Positions 25,699 through 34,137 of a stretch of 64,000 nucleotides of DNA are shown one piece after another. Within the stretch, counting starts at the first letter, position 1. The number at the start of each line of letters is the position of its first letter. The notes beneath the pieces are model-generated. The model saw only the letters and a program-made list of their open reading frames with translations. It was not told where the DNA came from and searched no databases. The position numbers and the translations under genes were made by a program. Source of the stretch: MedAcidi-G1 sp000817085 (GTDB lineage: Bacteria > Actinomycetota > Acidimicrobiia > Acidimicrobiales > MedAcidi-G1); the NCBI GenBank assembly GCA_045568635.1, contig JBJLAO010000001.1:310001-374000 (forward strand), given 5' to 3'.

Positions 25699-28273
25699 CG
25701 CAAATCCATTCTTTCCAATTCTCTTGTTGAGCGTCTGAGGTCATTGGTAAGCTCTTTCGCCAAATCCCATCTTGGTTGTGTAAAGCGGCAGCTACTGCTC
25801 CAGCAGTGGGGACTAATCCGATTTCTCCCACTCCTTTTATTCCATAGGGTGAATTAGGTTGTGGCTCTTCAACCAGGATTACTTCTACTGGGGGCATATC
25901 CTTAGGTCTTAAGATACCAAGGCTCTTAAGTGTCATATTTCGAGGTTTTGCTTCTTCATCCGTAGGGAAACCTTCCGTGAGAGCGTAACCCAGCCCCATA
26001 TGTACCGACCCTTCAATTTGCCCTTCACACAAAATCGGATTTACTGCCCTCCCAACATCATGAGCGGCCACAACGTATTCAACTTTCTCTTTTTCTTCAC
26101 CCATTACAACTAGTTGTGCTGCGTATCCAAAAGTTGAGTGAATTAAAGGATTTTCGACATCCTCTGACATCGAATTGGTCCAATCAACTCGATATTCTCC
26201 CTGATAATCAATCTCAGGTTTACATCCATTAGCCATCGCTGTTCTGCAGGCATCAGCGACTGACCCTGCCCCCATCAGCGTGCCTCGACTACCGGTCGTT
26301 TGACCTACATTCATTTCTCGACTTGTATCCACAATTACCTCTACTAGAGAAGGGTCGACACCTAACTCCTCAACAGCTACCTGCAAGGCAACCGTGTGGA
26401 CCCCTTGTCCCATTTCAGTCCAACAATGTCTCACTTCGACTTTGCCGTCTTGACGGAATCTGACAACCGCCTTCGCTATTTCTTTTGCACCGTTTCCGAG
26501 ACCCGAATTTTTTAAACCGAGTCCTAAACCAACTACTTTGCCATCTTTGATTGCTTGGTCATATGGTTCTTTAATTGCTTCTAAACAGGAATTCGCCCCT
26601 CTGCTACCTTCATCCATTATCTGCCCAGGCCCCCAGACCGATCCAGGTTTAACAACGTTACGTTTCCTAATCTCCCATCCGCTTATTCCAACTTTTTCTG
26701 CTAACCGGTCCATTACTCCTTCCATTGCAAACTGAGCTTGATTAGCCCCAAAGCCTCGAAATGCTCCCCCTACTGGATTATTTGTTCTTACGGCGATTGA
26801 GCGAACATCAATTGCGGAAACCACATATGGTCCGCTTGCATGACCTGCAGCTCTTTCTAATACCTTCATACCTACTGAGGCATACGGTCCCGAATCACCT
26901 ATCATTCGTACCCATAATCCAGTAAGTAGGCCACTCTCATCGCAACCCGCTTTATATTTCATTTGGATTGGATGCCGCTTAGCGTGCATGAGCAACGACT
27001 CTTCTCGACTGAGGGTGCAACGTACCGGTTTTTCTAACAGATGAGCAGCTAGAGCAGTCTGTGCCTGGTTTGACATGTCTTCTTTTCCGCCGAACGCACC
27101 ACCATTAGAAACAAGCTCGACTGTTACCGTACTTGTGTCTACTCCAAGCACTTTAGCGATCTGGTTTCGATCATCCCAGACGCCTTGACCGCCTGAATAC
27201 ACATATAGTCCTTTACCGTTAGGTACCGCAAGTGTTGACTCAGGTTCAAGAAAAGCTTGCTCAACTCTCTGGGTCTGAAATGTTTCTTCAATTATATGTT
27301 CTGACTCCTGAAGAGCTTTTTCGATATCACCCCGTTCATAACTTGACTCTGACAAAACATTGCCATCTAAGCCCCAAACTGCATCTTCGTTAGAACTAAC
27401 AGCCTCAATGGGGTCACTGAATGGTTTTAGAACGCTGTATTCGACCTCAATCAATTCAGCTGCTTTGCGCGCTGTCTCCCTGTCTTTTGCAACTACTAAA
27501 GCCAAAACATCACCTAAATAAGAAGTTTTACCACCCTCGGGAATGAATACTGGCCAATCCTGATGTATTAAACCAACTCTCAGCTCTCCTGGAACGTCAG
27601 ATGCTGTGATTACCTTCTCGACCCCTTCAAAATTCTCCGCACCTTCTATATTTATTTTTATAACTTCTGCTCTTGCATGGTCAGATAACCTGACAGCTCC
27701 GTGAAGTAACCCATCGGGACTTATATCGTCAATAAACGGTCTGTCTCCTAAACTGAGAGCCTCAGCTTCATAACGGCTTCCTGAAGTCCCAACACCCCCA
27801 GTTTCGATTTTTACAGGCATTTCACCAGAAGCTAGAGCTTCGACTGCATCTAAAATTTTGGTATAACCCGTGCACCTACAAAGATGCGCACCCAGATGCC
27901 TAGACGACTCTTCACGCGTTAGAGAATTTCCTTTACGGTCGATTAATGACTTAGCTCTAACCAAAATACCCGGAATGCAAAATCCGCATTGAAGGGCACC
28001 GTGTGCCGCAAATGTCTGCGAAAAAAGTTCACGTTCTTTCGGATCAAAACCTTCTAATGTTAAAACTTTTGTATCTTCTATTTTTTCCATTGGAGTCTGA
28101 CAAGCGACTCGAGCTTTTCCATCAATTAAAACAGTGCAACATCCACACTGACCGGATGGAGCGCAGCCATCTTTCGGTGAAATGAGCCCGAACTCATCCC
28201 GTATCGCCGCTAAAAGGTTCGGATGCGACATTTCGGTCTCAACCTTCACACCGTTTAGTTCGAAAGTCGTCAT
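25691..28273 (-). CDS. Selenium-dependent-type xanthine dehydrogenase, fused Fe-S and Mo subunits
   Basis: The 860-residue fusion matches the single-chain selenium-dependent xanthine dehydrogenase layout (about 850 residues). The ferredoxin part has all eight ligands: GCAPSGQCGCC, VACQ, LQCGFC and HLCRCTGY. The Mo part has GGAFGGKED, GGAFRGFGANQ, TEMGQGVHT, TTGSRGTLMG and the catalytic Glu in YGIKGVGEIGLVP. The molybdenum cofactor in this group carries a labile selenium added after translation, so no in-frame UGA is expected and none is needed. It lies between a nitrilase (one base) and the SsnA-like gene (overlap). Purine or xanthine hydroxylation at the ring carbon is the likely reaction. 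No FAD subunit is adjacent; it may use the one in this operon. Confidence 0.88.
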   Translation of the reverse strand: MTTFELNGVKVETEMSHPNLLAAIRDEFGLISPKDGCAPSGQCGCCTVLIDGKARVACQTPMEKIEDTKVLTLEGFDPKERELFSQTFAAHGALQCGFCIPGILVRAKSLIDRKGNSLTREESSRHLGAHLCRCTGYTKILDAVEALASGEMPVKIETGGVGTSGSRYEAEALSLGDRPFIDDISPDGLLHGAVRLSDHARAEVIKINIEGAENFEGVEKVITASDVPGELRVGLIHQDWPVFIPEGGKTSYLGDVLALVVAKDRETARKAAELIEVEYSVLKPFSDPIEAVSSNEDAVWGLDGNVLSESSYERGDIEKALQESEHIIEETFQTQRVEQAFLEPESTLAVPNGKGLYVYSGGQGVWDDRNQIAKVLGVDTSTVTVELVSNGGAFGGKEDMSNQAQTALAAHLLEKPVRCTLSREESLLMHAKRHPIQMKYKAGCDESGLLTGLWVRMIGDSGPYASVGMKVLERAAGHASGPYVVSAIDVRSIAVRTNNPVGGAFRGFGANQAQFAMEGVMDRLAEKVGISGWEIRKRNVVKPGSVWGPGQIMDEGSRGANSCLEAIKEPYDQAIKDGKVVGLGLGLKNSGLGNGAKEIAKAVVRFRQDGKVEVRHCWTEMGQGVHTVALQVAVEELGVDPSLVEVIVDTSREMNVGQTTGSRGTLMGAGSVADACRTAMANGCKPEIDYQGEYRVDWTNSMSEDVENPLIHSTFGYAAQLVVMGEEKEKVEYVVAAHDVGRAVNPILCEGQIEGSVHMGLGYALTEGFPTDEEAKPRNMTLKSLGILRPKDMPPVEVILVEEPQPNSPYGIKGVGEIGLVPTAGAVAAALHNQDGIWRKSLPMTSDAQQENWKEWICDD

Positions 28274-28274
28274 T

Positions 28275-29243
28275 TCAACTACCCTTCAAGCCTTCATCGT
28301 CTTGTTTTTGAACTTCAATTCCTTCAGGTATTTCAACACCGGTTTGCGAAGTAATTGACTTATACACCTCAGGCCTTCTATATCGATCAAAATTGAAAAG
28401 AGTTTCCTTATAATTTGCACACATGTCCAAATCGACAACTGCTGATACTAATTCATCTTCTACTGTTGAACACTGAGCAATGATTTCACCAGATGGGGCT
28501 ATTATCGAGCTTTCTCCTAAAAGATCGCAACCTTCTTCATTGCCGGCTTTAGCTACTCCAACTACCCACATCCCATTCTGGTATGCACCTGATTGCATCA
28601 CCAGGTGATTATGGAAACCGGCCAGAACGTCCTGACTCGGATCAGGAGGGTAATGCACTGGGGTGTTGTACCCAATAAGTGCTAGTTCACAACCTTGCAA
28701 TCCCAACACTCTGTAGGTTTCCGACCATCTTCTATCATTACAGATAGCCATACCCAAAATTCCATCAAAAGCTCCAAATACTTTTAGTTCATCGCCTGGT
28801 TCGAAGTAGTAGCGCTCTAAATGCTGAAAAGTTCTCCAAGGCTCATTCTCTTCATGACCGGGAAGGTGAACCTTTCGATATTTACCTAGCGTGTCGCCAT
28901 TTTTAGAAACAAGAATTGCGGTGTTGTAACGATGACCATCAGGGGTCATTTCTGCATAACCTAAATGAAATCCGATTCCTAATTTTTTTGCTTCATCAAA
29001 TAAAGGTTGAACTTCCTTGTTTGGCATTTCGGTCTCAAAAAAATGATCAAATTCAGCTATATCTTCTGACCACCATCTCGGAAAAAAGGTTGTAAGGGCT
29101 AACTCTGGGAAAACTACAAGGTCGCAAGACGCTAACGCTCCTTTATTTAAAAGCGCAATAAGTCGCTCAACTACTTCCTTTCTATTATTTTCTCTCTGTA
29201 TAGGTCCAAGCTGAGCTGCACCCACTTTTAAAATGCGCGTCAT
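28275..29243 (-). CDS. Nitrilase-superfamily hydrolase, N-carbamoyl-D-amino acid hydrolase-like
   Basis: A 322-residue carbon-nitrogen hydrolase with the Glu-Lys-Cys triad: E47 in VFPELAL, K124 in KYRKVHLPG and C168 in MAICNDRRW. CNDRRWSETYRVLGLQGCEL, GYNTPVHYPP, MQSGAYQNGMWVVGVAKAG and IIAPSGEI strongly resemble D-carbamoylase (DCase), which hydrolyses N-carbamoyl-D-amino acids to amino acid, CO2 and ammonia. It overlaps the M20 hydrolase by four bases. Together they can open ureido compounds made from hydantoin-like rings. No hydantoinase (dihydropyrimidinase) gene is present here, so the ureido substrate must arise otherwise or one of the amidohydrolases fills that role. Confidence 0.87.
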   Translation of the reverse strand: MTRILKVGAAQLGPIQRENNRKEVVERLIALLNKGALASCDLVVFPELALTTFFPRWWSEDIAEFDHFFETEMPNKEVQPLFDEAKKLGIGFHLGYAEMTPDGHRYNTAILVSKNGDTLGKYRKVHLPGHEENEPWRTFQHLERYYFEPGDELKVFGAFDGILGMAICNDRRWSETYRVLGLQGCELALIGYNTPVHYPPDPSQDVLAGFHNHLVMQSGAYQNGMWVVGVAKAGNEEGCDLLGESSIIAPSGEIIAQCSTVEDELVSAVVDLDMCANYKETLFNFDRYRRPEVYKSITSQTGVEIPEGIEVQKQDDEGLKGS

Positions 29244-30496
29244 TTACTTTCCAAACCTCCGAAATCTTTCATATCTAAATCAAGAATCGTCTGGAATAAA
29301 ACGTTGCAACCTGCAATAAGGTCATCAGAATCTGTGTGCTCCTGTGGGTTGTGACTTATACCTTTGTGGCTTGGTACAAATACCATTCCCGTTGGACAAA
29401 CTCTTGCCATCATCTGAGCATCATGTCCTGCACCGGACGGAAGTTTCATTACTGAATGTCCCAGTCGGGAGGCTATATTTTCTACTGTGCTTACAACTTC
29501 CTCGTTGAAGTCGACTGGTTCAAATCTAGCTAATTGTCTTTTTTCAATTTTTAAGCCTTCATTCGAAGCTAGTTCTAATAGAAAATCAGCAAGCTTTTTT
29601 TCAGCTTCCGCTAAACGAGCCTCGACCGTGTTTCTTAAGTCTGTGGTCAAAATAGCTGAACCTGCCACCACATTGACCAAATTAGGGTGTAGCTCCAGTC
29701 TCCCAACTGTGGCTACCTGGCTTCCTCCCATTTCTAAAGACAAGTCACGAACATAAGTGGAAATCGCAGCAGCTGCAAAGCCTGAATCATGTCGAAGTGC
29801 CATTGGAGTGGTTCCCGCATGATTAGATTCACCTGTGATTGTGAGCTCGGTCCATGAAATGCCTTGCACTCCTGTTACCGCTCCGATTGTTACACCTTCT
29901 ACTTCCAAAACTGGGCCTTGTTCAATATGCAACTCCACAAAAGCTCTGGGAGAAGGACCGGGACATGGGGAAGCTCCCCTGTAACCGATACGGTCTAATT
30001 CATCTCCTACTTTGGCTCCATCAACACCCTTTATATCTAAGGCTTCCTCAAGTGTCATTCCCCCTACATAAACGAGACTGCCTAGCATGTCCGGCGCGAA
30101 TCTTGAACCTTCTTCATCAGTAAAAAAAGCAACTGCAACTGGATGTTGGGTTTCTATTTTGTTTTCAGAAAGAGACTCGATTATCTCTAAACCTGCGAGT
30201 ACGCCCAAATTCCCGTCATATCTGCCTCCAGTTCGAACAGTATCAATGTGACTTCCTGTCATAGTTGGCGGACCGTCAGTTTTTCCAGGTCTAACTGCTA
30301 CTACGTTTCCGATTGAATCAATATTTATTTCTAGATCTAAATCTCTCATCCATGCAACAACGAGATCACGACCCGCTCGATCCTCATCTGTCAGAGCAAG
30401 ACGGCATGAACCGCCCCCATCGATAGCTCCTATAGATGCGAGTTCTTCAATACGGCTCAGGAGACGTTCACCATTTATTCGAAGATCTTCAGTCAT
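29240..30496 (-). CDS. M20-family Zn-dependent hydrolase (allantoate amidohydrolase / L-carbamoylase type)
   Basis: A 418-residue AllC/HyuC-like enzyme: metal-site motifs GSHIDTVRTGGRYDGNLGVLAG, FFTDEEGSRF, ELHIEQGPVLE, GAGHDAQMMA and HNPQEH are all intact. The family hydrolyses allantoate, ureidoglycolate, N-carbamoyl-beta-alanine or N-carbamoyl-L-amino acids. The ATG at 30496, overlapping the preceding stop by eight bases, gives a normal N-terminus; the longer frame to 30520 adds eight residues. In a purine-type cluster allantoate or ureidoglycolate is an attractive substrate, but no allantoinase or urate oxidase is present, so a general ureido acid is as likely. Confidence 0.88.
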   Translation of the reverse strand: MTEDLRINGERLLSRIEELASIGAIDGGGSCRLALTDEDRAGRDLVVAWMRDLDLEINIDSIGNVVAVRPGKTDGPPTMTGSHIDTVRTGGRYDGNLGVLAGLEIIESLSENKIETQHPVAVAFFTDEEGSRFAPDMLGSLVYVGGMTLEEALDIKGVDGAKVGDELDRIGYRGASPCPGPSPRAFVELHIEQGPVLEVEGVTIGAVTGVQGISWTELTITGESNHAGTTPMALRHDSGFAAAAISTYVRDLSLEMGGSQVATVGRLELHPNLVNVVAGSAILTTDLRNTVEARLAEAEKKLADFLLELASNEGLKIEKRQLARFEPVDFNEEVVSTVENIASRLGHSVMKLPSGAGHDAQMMARVCPTGMVFVPSHKGISHNPQEHTDSDDLIAGCNVLFQTILDLDMKDFGGLESK

Positions 30497-32780
30497 TCTC
30501 GACCCTTTCTGCAAAAACAATGTCTGTAGGTCTAATCGGGACTCTATGGAGGTCTAAACCCGTGGCATTTCTGACTGCTGAAGCTATTGCAGCGGTCGAT
30601 GAAATCGCTGGAGGTTCTCCTACCCCTTTCGCACCAAAAGGCGCATTAGGTTCTGGCTGTTCTATTAGAGCCGCTATTTCAACGGGTGGCATGTCTAGGG
30701 CAGTGGGTAGAAGGTAGTCGGTAAAAGAAGGATTCAGAATTCGACCATCCACAACATTAATTTCTTCCATCACAGCTAAGCCAAGGCCTTGTGCAGCTCC
30801 ACCTTCCAATTGGCCTTGAAGTTGCAGTGGGTTCAATACTCTTCCTACATCTTGGGAGGTGATCAATTCGACTACTTTGATTAATCCAAGTTCCTGATCT
30901 ACATCTACCACTGCTCTATGCGCTGAAAATGCAAAAGAGACATGTGCGTCCCCCTGACCATTTTCATCTAAAGGGAAAGTGGGCGTATGTCGATAAACCT
31001 CTTCTGCTTCTACTGGATCAGAAGTCGCTTCTTTCAAGCTGATGGAGAAGTCGCTTGATAAAGAAGCTATTCCCCCATCCACTATGACTAAAGATTCGAC
31101 ATCTATCTCATGGGATTCTGCGATGCGGGACAAAAGCTTAATACGTACTTCGTCACATGCACTCTTAACTGCACCACCCGACATCCAAGTTTGTCTACTA
31201 GCTGAAGTAGAGCCTGCCGATCCCACACTGGCCGTAGAGGCAGGTGCCAAAATCACTTCTTCAACTCCTAAAATTTCTCTGACTATCTGCTGGGCCAATG
31301 TCACAAAACCTTGACCAACTTCGGCGCATGCAGATGTAATCGTCGCAACTCCGTCTAAAAGCTGACAGGAAGCCGTGCTGAAATCATCAAATCCTTCTGA
31401 AAACATCAGATTCTTGAATCCAACTGCAATAGCTTCTCCTCGTACAATATGTTTTGGATCGGCGGTTCTCCCCGCCCCTCCAGGAAGCTCCATTTGTTGT
31501 GATGCTAAACCTGCAGAAGAGGGATGCTGAGCACATGTCTCTATTACTTCGGTTACTGGGGCCGTCCCCGTAATAGTTTGTCCGGTTATTATCTGGTCTC
31601 CAGGTTTAAGAGCGTTTTTTACTCGCAATTCAATAGGGCTCATGCCCAATTCAATAGCTAATTTGTCCATCTGTGCTTCGTGAGCAAAACAAACTTGTAC
31701 ACATCCGAAACCTCTCATAGCTCCACAGGGAGGATTATTTGTTCGAACTACTGCTCCGTATACCTCTACGTTCGGCACCAGATACGGCCCCGCAGCAAAA
31801 CAAGTGGCATTAGCTAACACAGCACTACTTGTAGAGGCATAGGCTCCCCCGTCTAAAAGTAGTCGTGCTTCAACTCTTGTAAGGGTCCCGTCAGGTTTAG
31901 CGTGATGCCGATACCACATCTTGGCTGGGTGACGGTGCACGTGACCATGGAAACTTTCGGTTCGCGAATAGGACATCTTTATGGGTTTACCTGTTCTCAT
32001 AGCCAAAAGACAGAGATGTATGTGAAGACTTATGTCTTCTCTAGCTCCAAATGCACCTCCAACTCCAGCCAATGTCAGTCTTACCTTTTCAGAAGGGAGA
32101 TTTAGACAAGCAGCGACTTGGTCACGATCAGCATGAAGCCATTGGGTTGATACAAAAAGGTCAATTCCCCCGTCTTCTGATGGAACTGCCATTCCTGATT
32201 CTGTTCCTAGAGGCGCTTGATCTTGCATCCCCACTTCATATGTCCCTTCAACAGTTACTTCCCCTTCCTCCTCTTCTTGAGAGTTCCCGTAACTTAGGTT
32301 TATTTCCCTAAAAAGATTTCCGTCTGGATGTATTGCCTCATTTTCTTGCGCCAATTCCGAGTCTGAAAGAGGTTCAATTAGTTCGTATTCAACTTCTATT
32401 GCTTCCAGTGCGAGTCTTGCATTTTCAGGATGATCAGCTGCAACTATTGCTATAGGTTCACCCTGATATCTCACGACTCCATCGGCTAGAACTGGCTGAT
32501 CGGGATGCTCAAGTCCGTACAGAGGCATACCGCTCAGATCTTCGCTTGTCAAAACAGCGTGAACTCCCGTCATTTTTAAAGCAGGAATCGTATTTATTGA
32601 AACTATCCGTGCGGATGGATGCGGCGAACGAAGAGTTCCGCCCCAAAGCATATCTGGATGACGTAAATCATTAGAAAATACAAATTCTCCCTTGACCTTT
32701 GGGATACCGTCAGGCCGAATAGCGCTCTCGCCTATTCTGGGGCCTTTGGTGGCTGTTTCTACCGTTTGAAGTCGGTTCAT
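30489..32780 (-). CDS. Molybdopterin-binding subunit of a xanthine-dehydrogenase-family hydroxylase
   Basis: The 763-residue large subunit contains GVGGAFGAREDIS, PCGAMRGFGCVQ, SACAEVGQGFVTLAQQ, STSASRQTWMSG and the catalytic Glu in FGAKGVGEPPAIS. It is a separate Mo subunit in the CoxL/XdhA arrangement, overlapping the Fe-S subunit gene by four bases and preceded by the FAD subunit gene. The three form a conventional electron chain from Mo through [2Fe-2S] to FAD. Motifs place it in the general xanthine/aldehyde/nicotinate-type group rather than in CO dehydrogenase, which needs a distinct Cys-containing loop. Its ring substrate cannot be named. Confidence 0.9.
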   Translation of the reverse strand: MNRLQTVETATKGPRIGESAIRPDGIPKVKGEFVFSNDLRHPDMLWGGTLRSPHPSARIVSINTIPALKMTGVHAVLTSEDLSGMPLYGLEHPDQPVLADGVVRYQGEPIAIVAADHPENARLALEAIEVEYELIEPLSDSELAQENEAIHPDGNLFREINLSYGNSQEEEEGEVTVEGTYEVGMQDQAPLGTESGMAVPSEDGGIDLFVSTQWLHADRDQVAACLNLPSEKVRLTLAGVGGAFGAREDISLHIHLCLLAMRTGKPIKMSYSRTESFHGHVHRHPAKMWYRHHAKPDGTLTRVEARLLLDGGAYASTSSAVLANATCFAAGPYLVPNVEVYGAVVRTNNPPCGAMRGFGCVQVCFAHEAQMDKLAIELGMSPIELRVKNALKPGDQIITGQTITGTAPVTEVIETCAQHPSSAGLASQQMELPGGAGRTADPKHIVRGEAIAVGFKNLMFSEGFDDFSTASCQLLDGVATITSACAEVGQGFVTLAQQIVREILGVEEVILAPASTASVGSAGSTSASRQTWMSGGAVKSACDEVRIKLLSRIAESHEIDVESLVIVDGGIASLSSDFSISLKEATSDPVEAEEVYRHTPTFPLDENGQGDAHVSFAFSAHRAVVDVDQELGLIKVVELITSQDVGRVLNPLQLQGQLEGGAAQGLGLAVMEEINVVDGRILNPSFTDYLLPTALDMPPVEIAALIEQPEPNAPFGAKGVGEPPAISSTAAIASAVRNATGLDLHRVPIRPTDIVFAERVEND

Positions 32781-33277
32781 TTGTTTATTTCCTCTTCATT
32801 TTGAGCTTTTCGGTCTTTACTTGCTATCCGAACAGCTTCGAGGATTCTTCCATAACCGGTACATCTACAAAGATTTCCACTAATTGCTTCCTTAACTGTC
32901 AAATCGTCTGGATCAGGATCCGTATTCAATAGTTGATCTATTGCAACTAATAACCCTGGTGTGCAGAACCCACACTGAACCGCTCCCGCTTCGACAAAAG
33001 CTTTCTGAACATCTGAAATTTCACCATCTGACCCAAGTCCTTCGATTGTGGTGATTTCACGACCCACAGCAGAAGCTGCAAGAACTAAACAACTGCAAAC
33101 GATTTCTTCGTCAACAAGGACCGTGCAAGATCCGCACTCTCCTTCCTCACAGGCATTTTTTGATCCAGAAAGTTCGAGCCTTTCTCGTAAAACCCATAGA
33201 AGACTTTCGGATGGGTGACCATCAACAACTTGATAACTACTTCCATTTACTACAAGTGTGTAGGTTTCAGAAATCAT
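32777..33277 (-). CDS. [2Fe-2S] subunit of the three-subunit molybdenum hydroxylase
   Basis: A 166-residue small subunit with all eight cluster ligands: ACEEGECGSC and the Cys in CSC for the plant-type cluster, then VQCGFC and NLCRCTGY for the second cluster. Length and order match CoxS/XdhC-type small subunits. Four-base overlaps on both sides tie it to the FAD and Mo subunit genes. It serves as an internal control for the cysteine-free domain of the XdhD-like protein at 14054, which aligns with it motif by motif. Confidence 0.94.
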   Translation of the reverse strand: MISETYTLVVNGSSYQVVDGHPSESLLWVLRERLELSGSKNACEEGECGSCTVLVDEEIVCSCLVLAASAVGREITTIEGLGSDGEISDVQKAFVEAGAVQCGFCTPGLLVAIDQLLNTDPDPDDLTVKEAISGNLCRCTGYGRILEAVRIASKDRKAQNEEEINK

Positions 33278-34128
33278 GCTACATCTCCCTCACAAACTCT
33301 TTCTAAAGCTCTTTTAGCTAAAACTTTTACCGCGTGTTTTCGATAATTAGCGGTTCCGCGATGGTCATCAATGGGTTCTGTCGAATCAGCGACGAGTTCA
33401 GAAAATTTACTTATAACTTTTTCTGAAGGGCCGCTGTTGGTTTCCCAATCAAATTCATGGGATATAAATTCTTCTGCTGCTGCTGCTCGGAACGGTACTG
33501 GAGATACAGAACCAACACCCACCCTTAATTTTCTCCCCAAATGGTCTTTTACTAATGCCAGAGAAACGACTGAAATAACCATTGCGTTTCGGGTGCCAAC
33601 TTTTAAGAATTCCTGTGGTCCCTCGAATACAGGAATTCTTACTGATTCAATAATTTCTCCCGGTTTAAGTACATTTGTTTTTACACCAGTTACAAATTCC
33701 GTCATAGAAACTTCTCGGGTTTCTGTTGACGATTTTAATTTCAGAAATGCGTCCATTGCTACTAGCGCAGGAATTGTATCCCCAGCAGGCGACGCTGTAG
33801 CTAAATTGCCTCCCAAGGTTCCTGCGTTTCGTATTTGTGGGGAACCAACGGTTCTTGCAGCCTGTGCTAAAGCCGGAACAAGTTTTGCTAATTGTGGATT
33901 CGTTAAATCTGTGTAAGAAATACCTGCTCCTAAAACGATTTCGCTGCCTTCTATGGACCATTTTTTTAGTTCAAGTATTCGACTTAGGTCTAAAACACTC
34001 TCCAGAGACTTTGCACCTCTATTTACCTGCACCATAAGGTCAGTTCCTCCTGCAAGTACTGTTGTCGCAGGATTTTCTGCCAATACGTCACATGCCTCAT
34101 TAACTGACTTAGCGATAATTACCCCCAT
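33274..34128 (-). CDS. FAD-binding subunit (CoxM-like) of the molybdenum hydroxylase
   Basis: A 284-residue subunit with canonical FAD motifs: VLAGGTDLMVQVNRG (20-34) and RNAGTLGGNLATASPAGDTIPAL, with GAGISYTDL between and the CO_deh_flav_C domain at the end. It is first in the nine-gene - strand operon. Its start is only nine bases from the start of the divergent regulator gene, so both promoters must overlap coding sequence or the transcripts are leaderless. It transfers electrons from the Fe-S subunit to an acceptor, and could also serve the fused hydroxylase downstream, which lacks an FAD subunit. Confidence 0.92.
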   Translation of the reverse strand: MGVIIAKSVNEACDVLAENPATTVLAGGTDLMVQVNRGAKSLESVLDLSRILELKKWSIEGSEIVLGAGISYTDLTNPQLAKLVPALAQAARTVGSPQIRNAGTLGGNLATASPAGDTIPALVAMDAFLKLKSSTETREVSMTEFVTGVKTNVLKPGEIIESVRIPVFEGPQEFLKVGTRNAMVISVVSLALVKDHLGRKLRVGVGSVSPVPFRAAAAEEFISHEFDWETNSGPSEKVISKFSELVADSTEPIDDHRGTANYRKHAVKVLAKRALERVCEGDVA

Positions 34129-34137
34129 CTATTAAGG

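Noticed and set aside
25691..28273. Selenocysteine codon in the selenium-type xanthine dehydrogenase
   Set aside because: The frame runs without an internal TGA, and in this family selenium is carried by the Mo cofactor, not by selenocysteine.
33371..33916. 181-codon open frame on the + strand opposite the CoxM-like gene
   Set aside because: It is fully antisense to a gene with clear FAD motifs, its translation is Ser/Thr-rich without a known motif, and it has no good start context.
10007..34128. A complete classical purine-to-urea pathway
   Set aside because: No urate oxidase, HIU hydrolase, OHCU decarboxylase, allantoinase or urease could be found, so only the ends of such a pathway are supported.
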